Assembly: GCF_932526225.1 (NCBI RefSeq) | Contig: NC_064046.1 | Coordinates: forward strand, 2,666,001-2,730,000 | Direction of reading: 5' to 3' | DNA length: 64,000 bases | Source: Nematostella vectensis | Taxonomy: Eukaryota > Cnidaria > Anthozoa > Actiniaria > Edwardsiidae | Shown here: piece by piece, positions 1 through 11,539 of the stretch | Position numbering within the stretch: the first letter of the stretch is position 1 | Layout of the letters: every line of letters begins with the position of its first letter | Notes under the pieces: generated by a model | Told to the model about the DNA's origin: nothing | What the model saw: the letters and a program-made list of their open reading frames with translations, nothing else | The model's database searches: none | Program-made: the position numbers and the translations under genes

Positions 1-96
1 CAATAAATCATATCCTGGCTACACGCCTGCAAGAAAAGCTATTCTCGCTACACGCCTGCTAAGAAGTGATAATCTTATCATAAAAGCTATTCTTAC

Positions 97-3000
97 CGAA
101 ATCTCAAAGAGCCCAACTGACGTCATGTCGACAAGTGCGACGGAGTTGTGACAGGCCGCGTACTCCACTTGTACATTACGGAAAAACGCGGGCTTTCCGA
201 ACGCGTTAGTACTCGGCACAACTAAACAAGGCAAGAGAAATCCTCAAAATCAATACCACGTATCAGAAGAAAGGGGCAACAAAGTGATAAATCATACTCG
301 CTCTGTATACAACGCATAATGAATGGTGACGGCGTTATGTGTTAGTTTAGGGTGATTTAGATCCACGACGCCGGCAAGAGGACGCCGCCTCGCCCACGTT
401 CGTTTGCGCGCGCACGCTAATTTTTGCCGGCGTCCCGCCCTGAAGAGGACGTGAAAAAGCATGAAATGCCGTCCTGAACAGGAAGCGACGCCGGCAAGAA
501 AAGCGTGCGCGCGCAATCGAACGTGCGCGAGGCAGTGTCTTCTTGCCGGCGTCGTGGATCAAAATCACCCTACTGGTTTTGGTGACGGAAGCCACTTTTA
601 GCTACGGTTACGAAGGCCGTTACACAGTCAATGTTGTTGTTAATCGTTAGTAACAAAAAAGGTGGAATGAATATCGAAAAGTGAAATGTTATGGCGAATA
701 ATCAGTGCATTAAAACACGCAACATAACGACATAACAGCACGGAATAAGAGGACAGTAACGACAAAATCTCAGTAATGTACACGTAACGTAAGGGTCACA
801 GCGAAGGGTAATCGAATATTTCACATACTTGTACTGTTCCATTCGAGATCTGTGAAATGAAGAAAATACATGGATCAACCTTTGTTGGTTAACATAAAAA
901 TAGGCAGCTGTACTGCTAGTGGGGTATACAATGCAACAGAAACTGGAATTCGAATCTGCCAAATTTTCGATCACGACTATTTGGGCTAGTGTGGGATACA
1001 CTATCCTGTAGTTTTGTCACAGCAATATATTTTTATTACTTTTCATTTAGGATTTTGTGATTGGGTCTCTTCAATTGTTTACTGGTGTTCAATATAGGGT
1101 ACTTCGTCTTTATAAGAAGGGAGAAGAATAACAGAGTGATTGATAACTGTCTAAAAAAGACCTTGGAGTTCTGTCTTACCTTCTTCATCCAACTGAAACC
1201 ACCTTGGCCTTTCCCAGCCCATCCGCTCGCCCCAGACCGCCCCGGCTGAATCGAGCTGCGCGTACAGGGGTGAGCATTTGACTCCTCGCGCCGTTTGCTT
1301 TTCCGAATAAGGATATCGCATGACGTAATGCCACCCGAGTGTTTCTCTCACGCGATCACGTAGAAACTGCTTGTTGTTGAAGTGGTTGCCAAAGCGACGT
1401 ATATCCACAGGCCACAGATCCATGGTGGGGTGGCCCTCGGTTATCCATTCAGACAGGGCTTTGCCCACGCCTGCCGCACTGGCGATACCGCTGGAACACA
1501 TACCGGCGGCGACAAAATAGTTCCGCACCTAAAAATACAGAAAATAGACAATAGTATGCTTATCGCTGGGAAAAGACGATAAAAATCTAAAAGCATGCAC
1601 AGGGTTGTGGAATGTTCACCCTAATAAATGTATCTTAGCGTCAATATTACAAGTAACAAAGTAGTCGCCTGTAGGATTGCCTGGTCTTTCATTGCCTCGT
1701 ATGAATTGGACGAGACAAAATTTATGAAGGGATGGACACAGAGTAACAAACACGTTTGGGAAAGGGAGCTTAGCAGAGAGAAAGCTCTTAAATGGGTGAC
1801 GAAGGGGAATAAATTTGATGAGAGAACAGGGCCGGCGGAGCGATCCTAAAAGTGGGAGGCGAAGCCGTCTCCCTCCCCCCTCCTCCCTCCCTTTCACTTT
1901 CCAAAGCCCCTCCCCGACCCGCCACCCCTGGTGAATGGAATGAAAGAGACGCTTAAAGTCGCGTTGTCACTAGTTTACTTTCGGTCGATTATGTAACAAT
2001 CTCCGATGATTTTTAACGGAAAACGCGAAAAATATTTCAAAATATTGAAAGCAGTGTGTAAGTTTCTTTGAGGATGTGATTAATAATTTAGAGCGGATGG
2101 CCTGTTAAATATCTCGGATTCTGCTAGATTCTTTTGTCTTTTAACGGTTGAGGTTTCCGTCGGACCTCCGGAAGTAAACTGGTGAAAATGCAGCTTTAAT
2201 AGTGCAGAGAAAGGCCAAGGGCGGGTCTAGGAGGGATGGATTCTGGTTCCTTTTTTCACATTATCCACCCATTTCCATCTTCTTATTCTGGAGTTATTTT
2301 CTTTTTCTGGATCCGCTTCTGAGGATAAAAAGTGACAGCCACAGGAACAGATGAAGTTGGGGGAAGCAAGGGCGAGAATAAGGAATGTACCTCTGGGGCC
2401 TCTCCTAATATGTATTGCCCATCTGGTGTGAAGCTCTCGGGGCCATTTACAAGCTGTCGGATCTCGGCATTATGAAGCGCTGGTACTCGGTGCAACATCT
2501 GCTCCATGAGGACCTCTGCAGATCAACAAAAGATCAAAGTCATCCAAGTAAATTAAAGAAGGCCAATCACACCGCCATTTGATGCTCCCGCTCAATGCCG
2601 AGTCATACAAAGAATCCATATCGGCATATCGGCATATCGGCTAATATTAGCAAGTGACTGAGAAACTTTTAATCAAATATCATTAATGAAGTATCAGACT
2701 CCAATCATGGATAGTTATTTTGAATTTTACTTGCAAGTAAACCGTTGTATTTTCGATTATAAACAATAACAAAGTTGATCGACATTCTTTAACTCAGCTT
2801 AGAGCACGCGACAACAACGCCCAGATGGCAAAAGAACTACGCCGAGACGTTAAGGATGGCCGAGAAATAAAACCGTGAACACCAAATATATATGTGGAAT
2901 GTTTATTGTATTCTGATGAACAACGTTCCTATTTGACTGTTTGCAAAACTCGCATGTGATTGGTCAAAACAAACATGCCATACATATTTCTGGTGTTCAC

Positions 3001-6000
3001 GGTATTACTCGTCGCGCTGTAATGGGGGATGTTTTTCTAACGATTCCAATATATCATCCTACCAAAGTGATCCCAGTCTTCAGGCAACAGCTGGAACTCG
3101 AACTTGTCCGGGACGCTCTCGTGGAAGCATGGCTTGGACACGGGCTCGAACCCCCCTGCCATGAGCCCCCCTGACCACTCCCTAAAGTAGATGTGGCCGT
3201 CGGGGTCGCGCATATTGGGAAGCGTGGAGTGCACGCCCTCTACTGTCTTGGTCACGATGTAGAAGTGCTCGCATGCGTGGATGGGTACGGACACAGCGGG
3301 GCTGGATTTCTGTGGAAGAGCAGGATTGAACTTAATGGTGATTATGATAATGGAATGGTGAGAAGCATTGATGATTATTATGATGGTGATGGCAAACGAT
3401 TGTGATGATGGAAATGGTGAGGATGATGATGAATTAATGGTGATTATTATGGGATGATGGTGATGACGATGATGACGATGATGGAGTGGTGAGGCTATTC
3501 TTGCCGCTTTTATTTGACCTTCGATGTCTTTTTTTCTTGAGCTTCACGTGAAGCTTGCTTCATCATTTATCTGTAATCTGTAATGCTTGTACATTTTGTT
3601 ACGTTTGTGGCTGTCTTTGCAGCACAGTTTAAGTTGTTATTTTTAAAGTATCTTGTCACAGTTCTTTGGTCTAGCAATATTTTTGTATAGTTTTTATAGA
3701 GTTGCCTTCGATTGTAATACGCTGAATTATGTAAATATTGTTTAACTAATCCAGTATAGTTTCGGATGGGTTAAATACTGTCAAAAGTTATCATATTACC
3801 CACGTTAAATAAAGTTTATTGTATTGTATTATTATTATTACCATGGTGATGATGATGATGATGATGAAGATCATGGTATATGATGAGAGTGATGATTGTA
3901 TCATTGTGGTGGCCATGATTGAGATGATGATAGTAATAACAATAACGAAAAGGAGGATGTTGATAACTATGATGTTAATTAGTCGGTAACCTCGTACTAT
4001 AGAAAATCCGGTTTATGCTATGGAAGATAATAAAAAAGATCTGATGACGATGTTGATGATATTGACAAAAACCCCGCCCACCTGTCCTACTTCTCGTGCC
4101 CATTGCCCTGCGCAGTTGATGAAGATGTCACACTTGATGTCGCCCTTATCAGTCTTGACGCCATCCACGTATTGACCGTCTGTCGTCACCGACTGTAACT
4201 GGACTTTCTCGTAGATGCGAACACCTTCAAAAGACACAATGCACATTCATCACTGTCTCTTGACTTTCTCATAGATGCGAACACCTTCAAAAGACACAAT
4301 GCACATTCATCACTGTTTCTTGACTTTCTCATAGATGCGAACACCTTCAAAAGACACAATGCACATTCATCACTGTCTCTTGACTTTCTCATAGATGCGA
4401 ACACGTTCAAAAGACAAGGACACAATGCACATTCATCACTGTCTCTTGACTTTCTCATAGATGCGAACACCTTCAAAAGACAAGGACATGCACATTCGTC
4501 ACTGGTTGTAATTTTACATTCGGTGTTTAATATAAACACACACAATATAAATAAAGGCCCTCAAGATATTTTCTCCTATATTTTAGATAATGTCTCATTC
4601 ATTTACTGTATTTTTGGCTGCTAGAAGGGGGGGCCCGGGCCCCCTTGGCCACCCCCCTGGCTACACCCTTGAGCAAAATATATGTCTTCGTATGACTCAC
4701 CGTTCATAATAGCACCTCTTGCTAATGATTGGCAGATATCACTCGGATTAGCCACGCCCTCTTCCGGTACCCAAAGACCACCCTATGGGTTGAAGCGAAA
4801 AGTATTATCGCGATTTTATAAAGGTCAACCGCATTCACTCCGAATATGATTATAGCTTTCAGTAAGTGCAAAACAACGCAACTGCTTGACTTTCTTCCTT
4901 CTTGCGTCCGTTTCATACATAAAGAAATCAAACTAAGCGATCCCACAACCCCCTTCGCCAGTCTCAAATGTTTGATCACGTGTCTTGGTACTCACCTGGA
5001 TATCATCCAAATTCAGCTCCACTGGCCAAAGCTCTTGACATCTCTGCGGTGAAATCAGTTCTGCCTTGATGTCGTACGCCCTGCAAAGTGAAAGAGTCGA
5101 GATAAAAGGGTATAATTTAAAGCGTGTTATTTGCCTCGTGGTTAGTTAGTCGTTGAGTCGTGGTAGGTACAACAGTAGAAAATAATCAACCCCACGTCAG
5201 GATATAGCGCTCAAATTCGCCATTCTTGTCAAGTTGATGAGCGAACAGCATCTTGGGACGATTTTAGGAACGGAATTCAACTCCAATTCTTGAATTGCGT
5301 CCATTTAAATCGCCCCTGTGTGCGCAAGGTCAGAACGCCGGGTACTCACTGGCATTTCGCCAAGTTCCTCTTGTATAGGGTCATTCTCTCCTTGGTGCGG
5401 GCAAGGTAGACACCACCAAGTGTCTTAAAACCTGAAAACAGCGAGAGAATTATACCACATATCAGCAACACTCTCACTAGACCGTAGCACTATACCGTAG
5501 TTTAGCATTCAAAGGCATACAACGGGCCCCCCTTCCAAAAATACGATAAAATGGCATATTTCGTCGTTTAAATATGTTCTGATGCCGAAAATATCCATTT
5601 TAAAAGAGATGGAGAGCGACGAAGACATGTCCGAACTGACACAGAAGACGTTCTCGCAAGCCGAATAATTTCTCCCGGATTTTGATCTTGTCGGAACGAT
5701 CCTTGGGACAACAAGCCGTAATTTTACGATTCTAAGTGAAGAATAAGTTGAGAAGAGAAAGGACGACAGGATTCCGGAGAACACGAAAACCAACACGGTG
5801 TGGGCTGTTCGTGCTTGGCAAGAGTGGGCAGAAGAGAGAAATTAGAACCAAAGGTGTTCGATTGTAGTGTTAATGAAGTAATGATAGAAGATGTTTGTAA
5901 GATTGATAAAGTCATAAAGAGCCAGGGCGAAAGTGGCAATAAAACCCCTAAAAAGACCCGCAGATGTAAGAAATTAATAGTTGAAGTTTGTCATTTTTAT

Positions 6001-7659
6001 GGTCCAATAGACTTTGGAAAATTGCAAAGTTGAGTGCCAAATGGTTGAGTTTTGATATTCAGCATGGAAGAGTGCAGGTAGTGGATTGATTTAATTGCTC
6101 ATTATAAATGCAAGGGATGTATACGAGCTTCCCCAGGATGTATCTATATACATCCCTTGCATTTATAATGAGCTATTCAATTCAATTCATCAGCCCCGCT
6201 CTTCCCTGCTGAATATCAAAACCCTCCCCGGGCTCTTAGCTACTTGCATATTAATGAGGTTTGTACGTGAAATAAAGCCCTACAGAAAACAATGGAAACC
6301 GTGTCAATCATGTAATAAATGCCCTTATAACCGATCGGTAAGATTTTTTACCCAAGCATCCGCTCTAACCCCCCCCCCCCCCCACCTCGACTCCACAAAA
6401 TTTACCAGCAGAACCATTCGGGACGATTTTTTCCTAGAAACCGAGGGGCTAACATCTTCCCAGCAAGCTAAAAACGGACTGCGGAACAGATATTGTGCGA
6501 TTAACAGCGTATCGTTACCATAGCAACAAACCTGTTCCAAGTCCCGTTTCTTCCTCCAGTCGACTATAGAGGTCGGTGCCGTAATTCGACAGCTGCGTCT
6601 CGGCCATCGTGGAGCGCATTTTCCCGATCAGACCGACAGCGTGCCACGTGGTCCCCCCAGACAGACTGAAAATACGCCCGCAGGTTAAAGAGTTCTAGTC
6701 AGCCATTTGTTTTTAATTAAATATTGAATATGTAGATCAGGGGCGAATCTAGCTTTTCGCTAACGTGGGAGGGGAGGGGGGTTTGGCTTAGTGACGAAAG
6801 GGTGTCGGGGTTATCGCGCCACTATTCTGATGTAAATAAGTTTATAACAATTCACCTCTTCAGTCTGCCCTGAAGAAATCTTATAAAGACGAATATTAGG
6901 CAGAGTCGAATTCCAGTTTTTGGTGTATTGTATTTATTTTTCTGGTTCACGAACATGACTATTTGGGTTTTTTGTATTTATTTCTGTTGTTATTGTGGGT
7001 GTAATTTAGTTTGAAATCGATCGAAAATATTGTAAATTCGGTCGAGAATATAGGAGGATGAAGGAACGCCAATCATAAAGGGGCGGGGGTGAGGGGTTGG
7101 GGGGATATTGAAGCCCTGAAACATGCTCGGATTACCAGGGGTCTTAAAGAATGTTGATCATATATTCCCTTGTTAGTGTTTACAATTGAAAATACTGTTC
7201 ATTTGCAACAAAAAAAAAATCAAAATAACCATCCGCGAATGAAGGCTGTTACTTTACTAATGTTATTTTAATGAAAGTTTCTTAGTTACTTGCTTGAATA
7301 AGCCGATGGAAAGAGATTTTTTGAGTCAGCATTGTGCGGGAGCGTAAAATGGCGGCGTGATTGTCACTACCTCGCGCGGCCGCACGAGAAAGGACTGGAT
7401 CCTTGGACATGGCCCTGCGAGGATCGCGTACTTACCTGCCCTGTTCCAATAACACGACATCCTTCCAGCCGAGTTTAGACAAGTGATACGCGACTGAACA
7501 ACCGATTATTCCACCACCACAGATAACAACTTTCGCTGATTGTGGAAGGCGCGACTCTGTGTGAATACCGCGACTTTGAAGCTTGGACTTTCTGTGGTCA
7601 TTCAAATGCTGAGCCCGCGATAGACAACGGGAGTGTCTGCAAGAAGCGAAATACGACAA
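97..7659 (-). CDS. Mitochondrial FAD-dependent oxidoreductase of the DMGDH/SARDH/PDPR family (3' part outside window)
   Basis: Ten exons join in frame: 7659-7436, 6665-6532, 5431-5350, 5080-4996, 4782-4701, 4224-4082, 3309-3063, 2515-2391, 1528-1180 and 221-97 (532 codons). All have GT-AG borders and matching phases. The start at 7659 gives an Arg/Ser/His-rich leader typical of mitochondrial import. It is followed by a Rossmann FAD-binding motif (VVICGGGIIGCSVAYHL) near residue 45. Exon 2 carries TTWHAVGL; the His (codon 6643-6641) is at the position that binds FAD covalently in DMGDH and SARDH. Later segments (HACEHFYIVTK, GGLMAGGFEP, GPESFTPDG, LWPVDIRRFG, WERPRWF) are spread like those in SARDH and PDPR. 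Exon 10 enters the GCV_T folate-binding region (VALVDMTSVGLFEIS). The remaining C-terminal third lies left of base 1. Known family members oxidise N-methyl glycines or regulate pyruvate dehydrogenase phosphatase; sequence alone does not decide between these roles. Confidence 0.85.
346..576. repeat. GC-rich foldback MITE in intron 9
   Basis: A left arm starting at about 346 (GGTGATTTAGATCCACGACG) is repeated as its reverse complement ending at about 575. The two arms of roughly 100 bp share CACGACGCCGGCAAGA, ACGTTCG and GCGCGCGCACGC. A short unpaired centre lies near 450-470. The element is far more GC-rich than its surroundings. It has no coding capacity, so it is a non-autonomous inverted-repeat element. 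Confidence 0.75.
1953..2199 (+). mobile_element. TTAA-flanked MITE, family 1, copy A
   Basis: This diverged copy of a roughly 250-bp family begins TTAAAGYCGCRTTGTCAC and ends with the inverse. The internal sequence (AACGGAAAACGCGAAAAATA, GAGCGGATGGCCTGTT) recurs in the copies at 20.4, 21.4, 30.1, 30.4, 38.5 and 43.3 kb. TTAA at both ends suggests a TTAA target duplication, as in piggyBac or Kolobok superfamilies. It lies in an intron of the FAD oxidoreductase gene. Confidence 0.8.
3337..3930. repeat. GAT/GRT microsatellites around a retroelement-like 3' tail
   Basis: Two runs of GATGRT-type repeats (about 3337-3490 and 3840-3930) flank an AT-rich stretch ending AAATAAAGTTTATTGTATTG plus ATT repeats near 3810-3840. 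That end resembles a LINE or SINE 3' tail, but I cannot assign a family. The block is intronic. Confidence 0.5.
4199..4504 (-). repeat. Five-fold 60-66 bp tandem repeat of a 3' splice site
   Basis: Five head-to-tail units start at about 4199, 4259, 4319, 4379 and 4445. The first four are spaced 60, 60 and 60 bp apart; the fourth unit is 66 bp because of an AAGGAC insertion. Each unit holds (minus strand) the exon-6 acceptor TTTTGAAG and the first coding bases of exon 6 (GTGTTCGCATCTAYGAGAAA). Only the leftmost unit continues into the exon. In the other four the exon frame meets TGA right after the codons for Lys-Lys/Arg-Gln, so use of an upstream acceptor would end translation unless the next acceptor is spliced in turn. 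Confidence 0.85.
6043..6230. repeat. Foldback inverted repeat, about 80-bp arms
   Basis: The left arm (about 6045-6122, GAGTTTTGATATTCAGCA through CATTATAAATGCAAGGGATG) is mirrored by the right arm (about 6148-6228). The central 35 bases near the loop pair perfectly and the outer part is imperfect. The spacer is about 25 bp. It is non-coding and lies in intron 2 of the FAD oxidoreductase gene. Confidence 0.75.
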
Positions 7660-8902
7660 ATTTTAGCCTAGTCGTAGGAGTTCTAATCGGGTCTACTACG
7701 AGGGGGGGGGGATACGAATTGTATCTATCCTAAGTCGGCGCTTGAAATGCCCATTTTCAAAAAATCTAATCGCTTACTTACAAACCTCTAATGGAGCTCA
7801 AAGTTAACCCGAATGTTTATCAATCTATTAATGTTATTCTACATATGAAGAAAACGTTGTCGGAAAAGGGACTGGTACCGATGAATCTTAGTTTCTCTTC
7901 AGATACTTTCTCCATTGACCAAGGATAGTCACATTCACTGTTTTTCTCTTCTGATTACCAAAAAAAGTTTACGAAGCACCTGCGGTACGGCAACCTTTAG
8001 AATGTCAAGAATCATGCAGTTTTTCCAAATAAGGAATATATTAGTTTCCTTATATGGAAGTTAACGTGTTAAGCAAAACGACAATTTTTTGCTACATGTT
8101 CTTGATATGCGAAAATCGGCTCAATTTTATTTGGCGGACAAAAAAAGGAAAAAAAGGTCATTTTCTTCATTTTGAAAGTATCATATAGTCCCTAGAATGG
8201 CCCCTAAAACTTACGATCAACAAAACCAATTGCTTTCATCTTTGGTTTGCTATTAGAAATAAGAGGTAGCTAAATAACAATAATAAAAACATCCTTGCCC
8301 GCGTATGGATCTATATCAGGGGCTAAATTTCAAAGTAGGTAAATAACAGAGTGACTGAAAATAAAAATGCGCCAATATCTCAGAATTCTAATAAAACTTA
8401 CTCTAAGTGTCCAACAAGCTGACAAGGTCTATGTACAATAGCCTATAGCTTATTTGTTGAAAATGTCCTTGTATCGAAGTTAATTTAACGGGTTCACCTT
8501 TCCGTTGCCAAAGAAACAGCAATACAAAAATGCGCCACTTATATATAACTGCTTCTTGCTACGTATGCAGAAGATACACTCTTTTTTTATAAGAACTTCT
8601 AGTTTTCAGTTGAGGCTGGGCCGTTCTTATTTTTGGGACATTTTAAGGCTGAATATGTTCCTAACGATGTTCTCAATTCTTTAATTTTTAAATTTTAAAT
8701 TGATCAATAGCAATAATAAGGTTGTATGTTACTTTGAGCAAAATTTGATTCTATATTTTACAACGCATCAGGGCTAAAAAAATAATGCTTTTCTGCTAGC
8801 TGGAGCCTCGGCATGTTCTTATCATGTTTTTGAAATTTGATGGAATCTCAGGCTGGACGTTCTTATAAAAAAAAAGGTTCTTATATTAAAAAAAAAAATA
8901 AC
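7660..8902. other. AT-rich intergenic DNA with a dispersed repeat
   Basis: No gene is recognisable. The stretch 7843-8061 is a dispersed repeat whose reverse-complement copy lies at about 24448-24669. Shared words include GGGACTGGTACCG, CACCTGCGGTACGGCAACCTT and TTTCCTTATATGGAAG. The remainder is AT-rich with several homopolymer runs. Confidence 0.6.
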
Positions 8903-10366
8903 CGCTGTGTCTACTTGCACGGCTTCCGGTAAAGGAGGCGAAAAAACTAGCTGCACGGTTGTCTGTAGAGGACCCGAAACGCTCCCCAAAAGTTCATCAA
9001 CTGATCCCGAGACCCGAAACGATCCCCAGGAGTCCCCGAAATGAGCCCCAAGGAATTGCAGTAATGGACAAACAAAAAAAAAGTGGAAGGATTGGCCTTC
9101 AGTTTTAAAAACATATGAAACATTTTAGCGTTATTTGTGTTACTATCAGGAAATTTACATTGACTAAAACCATGTCCATTGTATTAAGATTTTAATATAC
9201 GACTGCGCGGGAAATACAGTGGTTGAGTAAAAAATTGGGGTCAAATGACAATTCCCGTGATAGTAATTTGAAGATCCAGGCGTGAATAAATCATAAGTCT
9301 CCACATCGATCCACAGATAAAACATAAGGTTATTCTTAAGGTTATTTTTTGCATGTTTGTTTGTATTCGGTGAATGAAAGACCTATTGTGAGATCATGCA
9401 GGGTTGTACGGCCGACTACATGAGGGAAATTCAAAGTATTCAAAACTCACATAAACATTGCTTTCAACAAAAGCCACATCTTGCTACGTTAGTAAAAGGG
9501 TTGTTCGAGTGTATCACTCAGTGTGCTTTTGTCATTCCATCTTCTCGGCCAAACCGGCTGCCTAAAATGTGTCGGTAAATATTCGCTCATGTGAACATGG
9601 ATTTCGTGGTGAAATACACGTTTGGTTGTCAAATGAATATGGATTTTTAGGGGTGATGTTTACCGGAAACAAGATTAATAGTGTCAGAGTCATGTGTCGA
9701 AACTGCAAAGGTATAGTGATGGAAGGTCAACAGTTTGGTTGTTCTGAGCAAGGCTGTGCTATCTTTGATGTTGTATTCAGTTTCAGCAGCAGTTAAAAAT
9801 TGTGTATTTGTTTTGGACTCTGTTTATGGGTTTATCGCCAGGGCAAAACCCTTAATTATGCTTTAAGAATTGCAAGTTATTTCTCCTGCTTTCCCTTTTG
9901 TCCATTGCCGCAATTCCTTGGGGTTGATTTAGGGGACTCCTCGGTAACCTTTCGGGTCCCGGGATCACTTGGGGTACTTTTGGGGATCATTTCGAGTCCT
10001 GGGATCGTTTCGGGTCCTGGATCATTTCGGGTCCTGTACACATGTCTCCAGTCTCCAATTTTCTCGATTTTTAGCCTTAATAACAAGTTTCTGTCTTTGA
10101 AACCCTTCCACGATTATTTAGAACAGCCAAGCAATGATTTTTAGTTTGAAAAGCTGTGCAACAACGCAAGTGACACGCAAATGCTTGGCACAATGAATGA
10201 AGCGTGGAATTCCGTCAAACGATGGCTTCGAGCTTATATGCGAATGCAGGGCCATAGCCATGAGGCAAGTAAGACACTCGCCACTGTAAATTTTGAGAAA
10301 ACTGGAGACAGCCGTGCAGCTAGTTTTTTTCCTCTCTTACCGGAAGCCGTGCAAGTAGACACAGCG
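8903..10366. mobile_element. 1.46-kb DNA element with 30-bp perfect terminal inverted repeats
   Basis: Bases 8903-8932 (CGCTGTGTCTACTTGCACGG...) are the exact inverse of 10337-10366. Pairing continues imperfectly inward: AAAAAACTAGCTGCACGG on both sides, then a GACCCGAAACGATCCCC block on the left at about 8970-9075. The same block lies inverted at about 9894-10040 on the right, where it is extended by extra GGGTCCTGGGATCRTTTCG-type units. The right terminal region (about 470 bp) is therefore longer than the left (about 170 bp). Short open frames inside (9396-9578, 9569-9796) resemble no transposase I know, so the element looks non-autonomous. No target duplication is visible. Confidence 0.7.
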
Positions 10367-11348
10367 AGAGAAAAAAAAGAGTGAACCTCTATTTATTATT
10401 TATTGTTTTTCCTTTAATCAATGCGTTTCCTTCAGTAATGAATTCATAAAAATCAAAGCCAACAGCATTGGACTTTGATAATAAGCGCTAGACTGGGACA
10501 AATCCTTCATCTGATTGTAAAATAAATCCTGTGTACATCGAAACCAAAGTAGAAAAGCGATCGATAGAGTTCGCGACGTGAACATTATTACAAGTTGCGT
10601 GACCGAAGCACGAAGCACGTCATAACAATAAAAAAAAGAGGCTAGAAAACTTTGTAAGAGAATTTATATCATCAGATCATAAAACAAGCATACACAAAAC
10701 AAGGCATATTCGAGGTGTAACAGCGCACTTTTCAAAACACTTAAAATACTATATCTAGCGAGTTGAGTTCGAAAGATTAAGCGAGTTAAAAACAAATTTC
10801 TAACAATATAAATTGTCAACACCGCGTCAGCGATTTATTAAAGATGGAAAGGGCATCAAAACGGTTAAACAAATAAATCAGAAGTATATCTTTATGGATA
10901 TCGTACTCACATCAATCGTCGACAAGCCACGAGGATTGAACTTCGCGACGAAAGCAGAGAATATCGCCATATACGTGCCATGATCGAGCCAAACTGAAAA
11001 CGCTCTCTTTGTTTTACCGCGTCGCTGATTCAATGGTCATCACTGAAGCTCAATAGCTTCGGCGGCATCAATATTAGAATCACCGTGGTAAAATATGCTA
11101 AGCATCGTCAACTACAAAACACTTTCCTTTACCATGCGACTTCGATAGACTTTTTTTATTTTTTCTCATTCGCCAGTCACGTGTTTTAAGACCGGAAGCG
11201 GTTTTGTCAACTGCTGCGGATAACGATAACCGGTAGCTAGTTGTTCCTCCATAAAACCGGTTCGTCCATTGATCAGTTCGTCCATAGCAAAACCGGTTCG
11301 TCCATAAGCATAGCCGTTTCGTCCATAGATTTAATATGAGTTTTTAAC
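10367..11348. other. Intergenic DNA with a short CCGGTTCGTCCAT repeat
   Basis: No coding exon was found. Three to four imperfect copies of AAACCGGTTCGTCCATA-like sequence lie at about 11255-11330, immediately left of the Penelope-like element. The rest is unremarkable AT-rich sequence. Confidence 0.5.
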
Positions 11349-11436
11349 TGCCGCCTTAGCTAAAACTATCAGTCTATTATTATGTAAATTTCAATGTTAA
11401 TAGTATATATACGATGGTAGGAATATTCTCATTAAA

Positions 11437-11477
11437 TCCCCTGATGAGTGGGCAACCACGAAACAGACCTGTAGGGA
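11437..11477 (+). ncRNA. Hammerhead ribozyme in left pLTR
   Basis: The core CTGATGAG (11441-11448) is followed by a TGG-GCAA-CCA hairpin (stem II) and GAAA (11460-11463). Next come a very short stem III (ACAG/CTGT) and the cleavage triplet GTA. The flanking TCCC and GGGA pair as stem I. The short stem III is typical of hammerheads described in Penelope-like elements. Confidence 0.85.
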
Positions 11478-11539
11478 AACCTATGTAGTTTGTATTTTTT
11501 TTCTCAAACCAACACTATACACCGCTCTACTTTCGAGTA

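Noticed and set aside
4186-4545. 119-codon minus-strand frame
   Set aside because: It is a wrong-frame reading of the duplicated splice-site units.
9396-9796. Two short frames inside the 1.46-kb element
   Set aside because: No similarity to any transposase motif I know and no exon signals; cannot be supported as genes.
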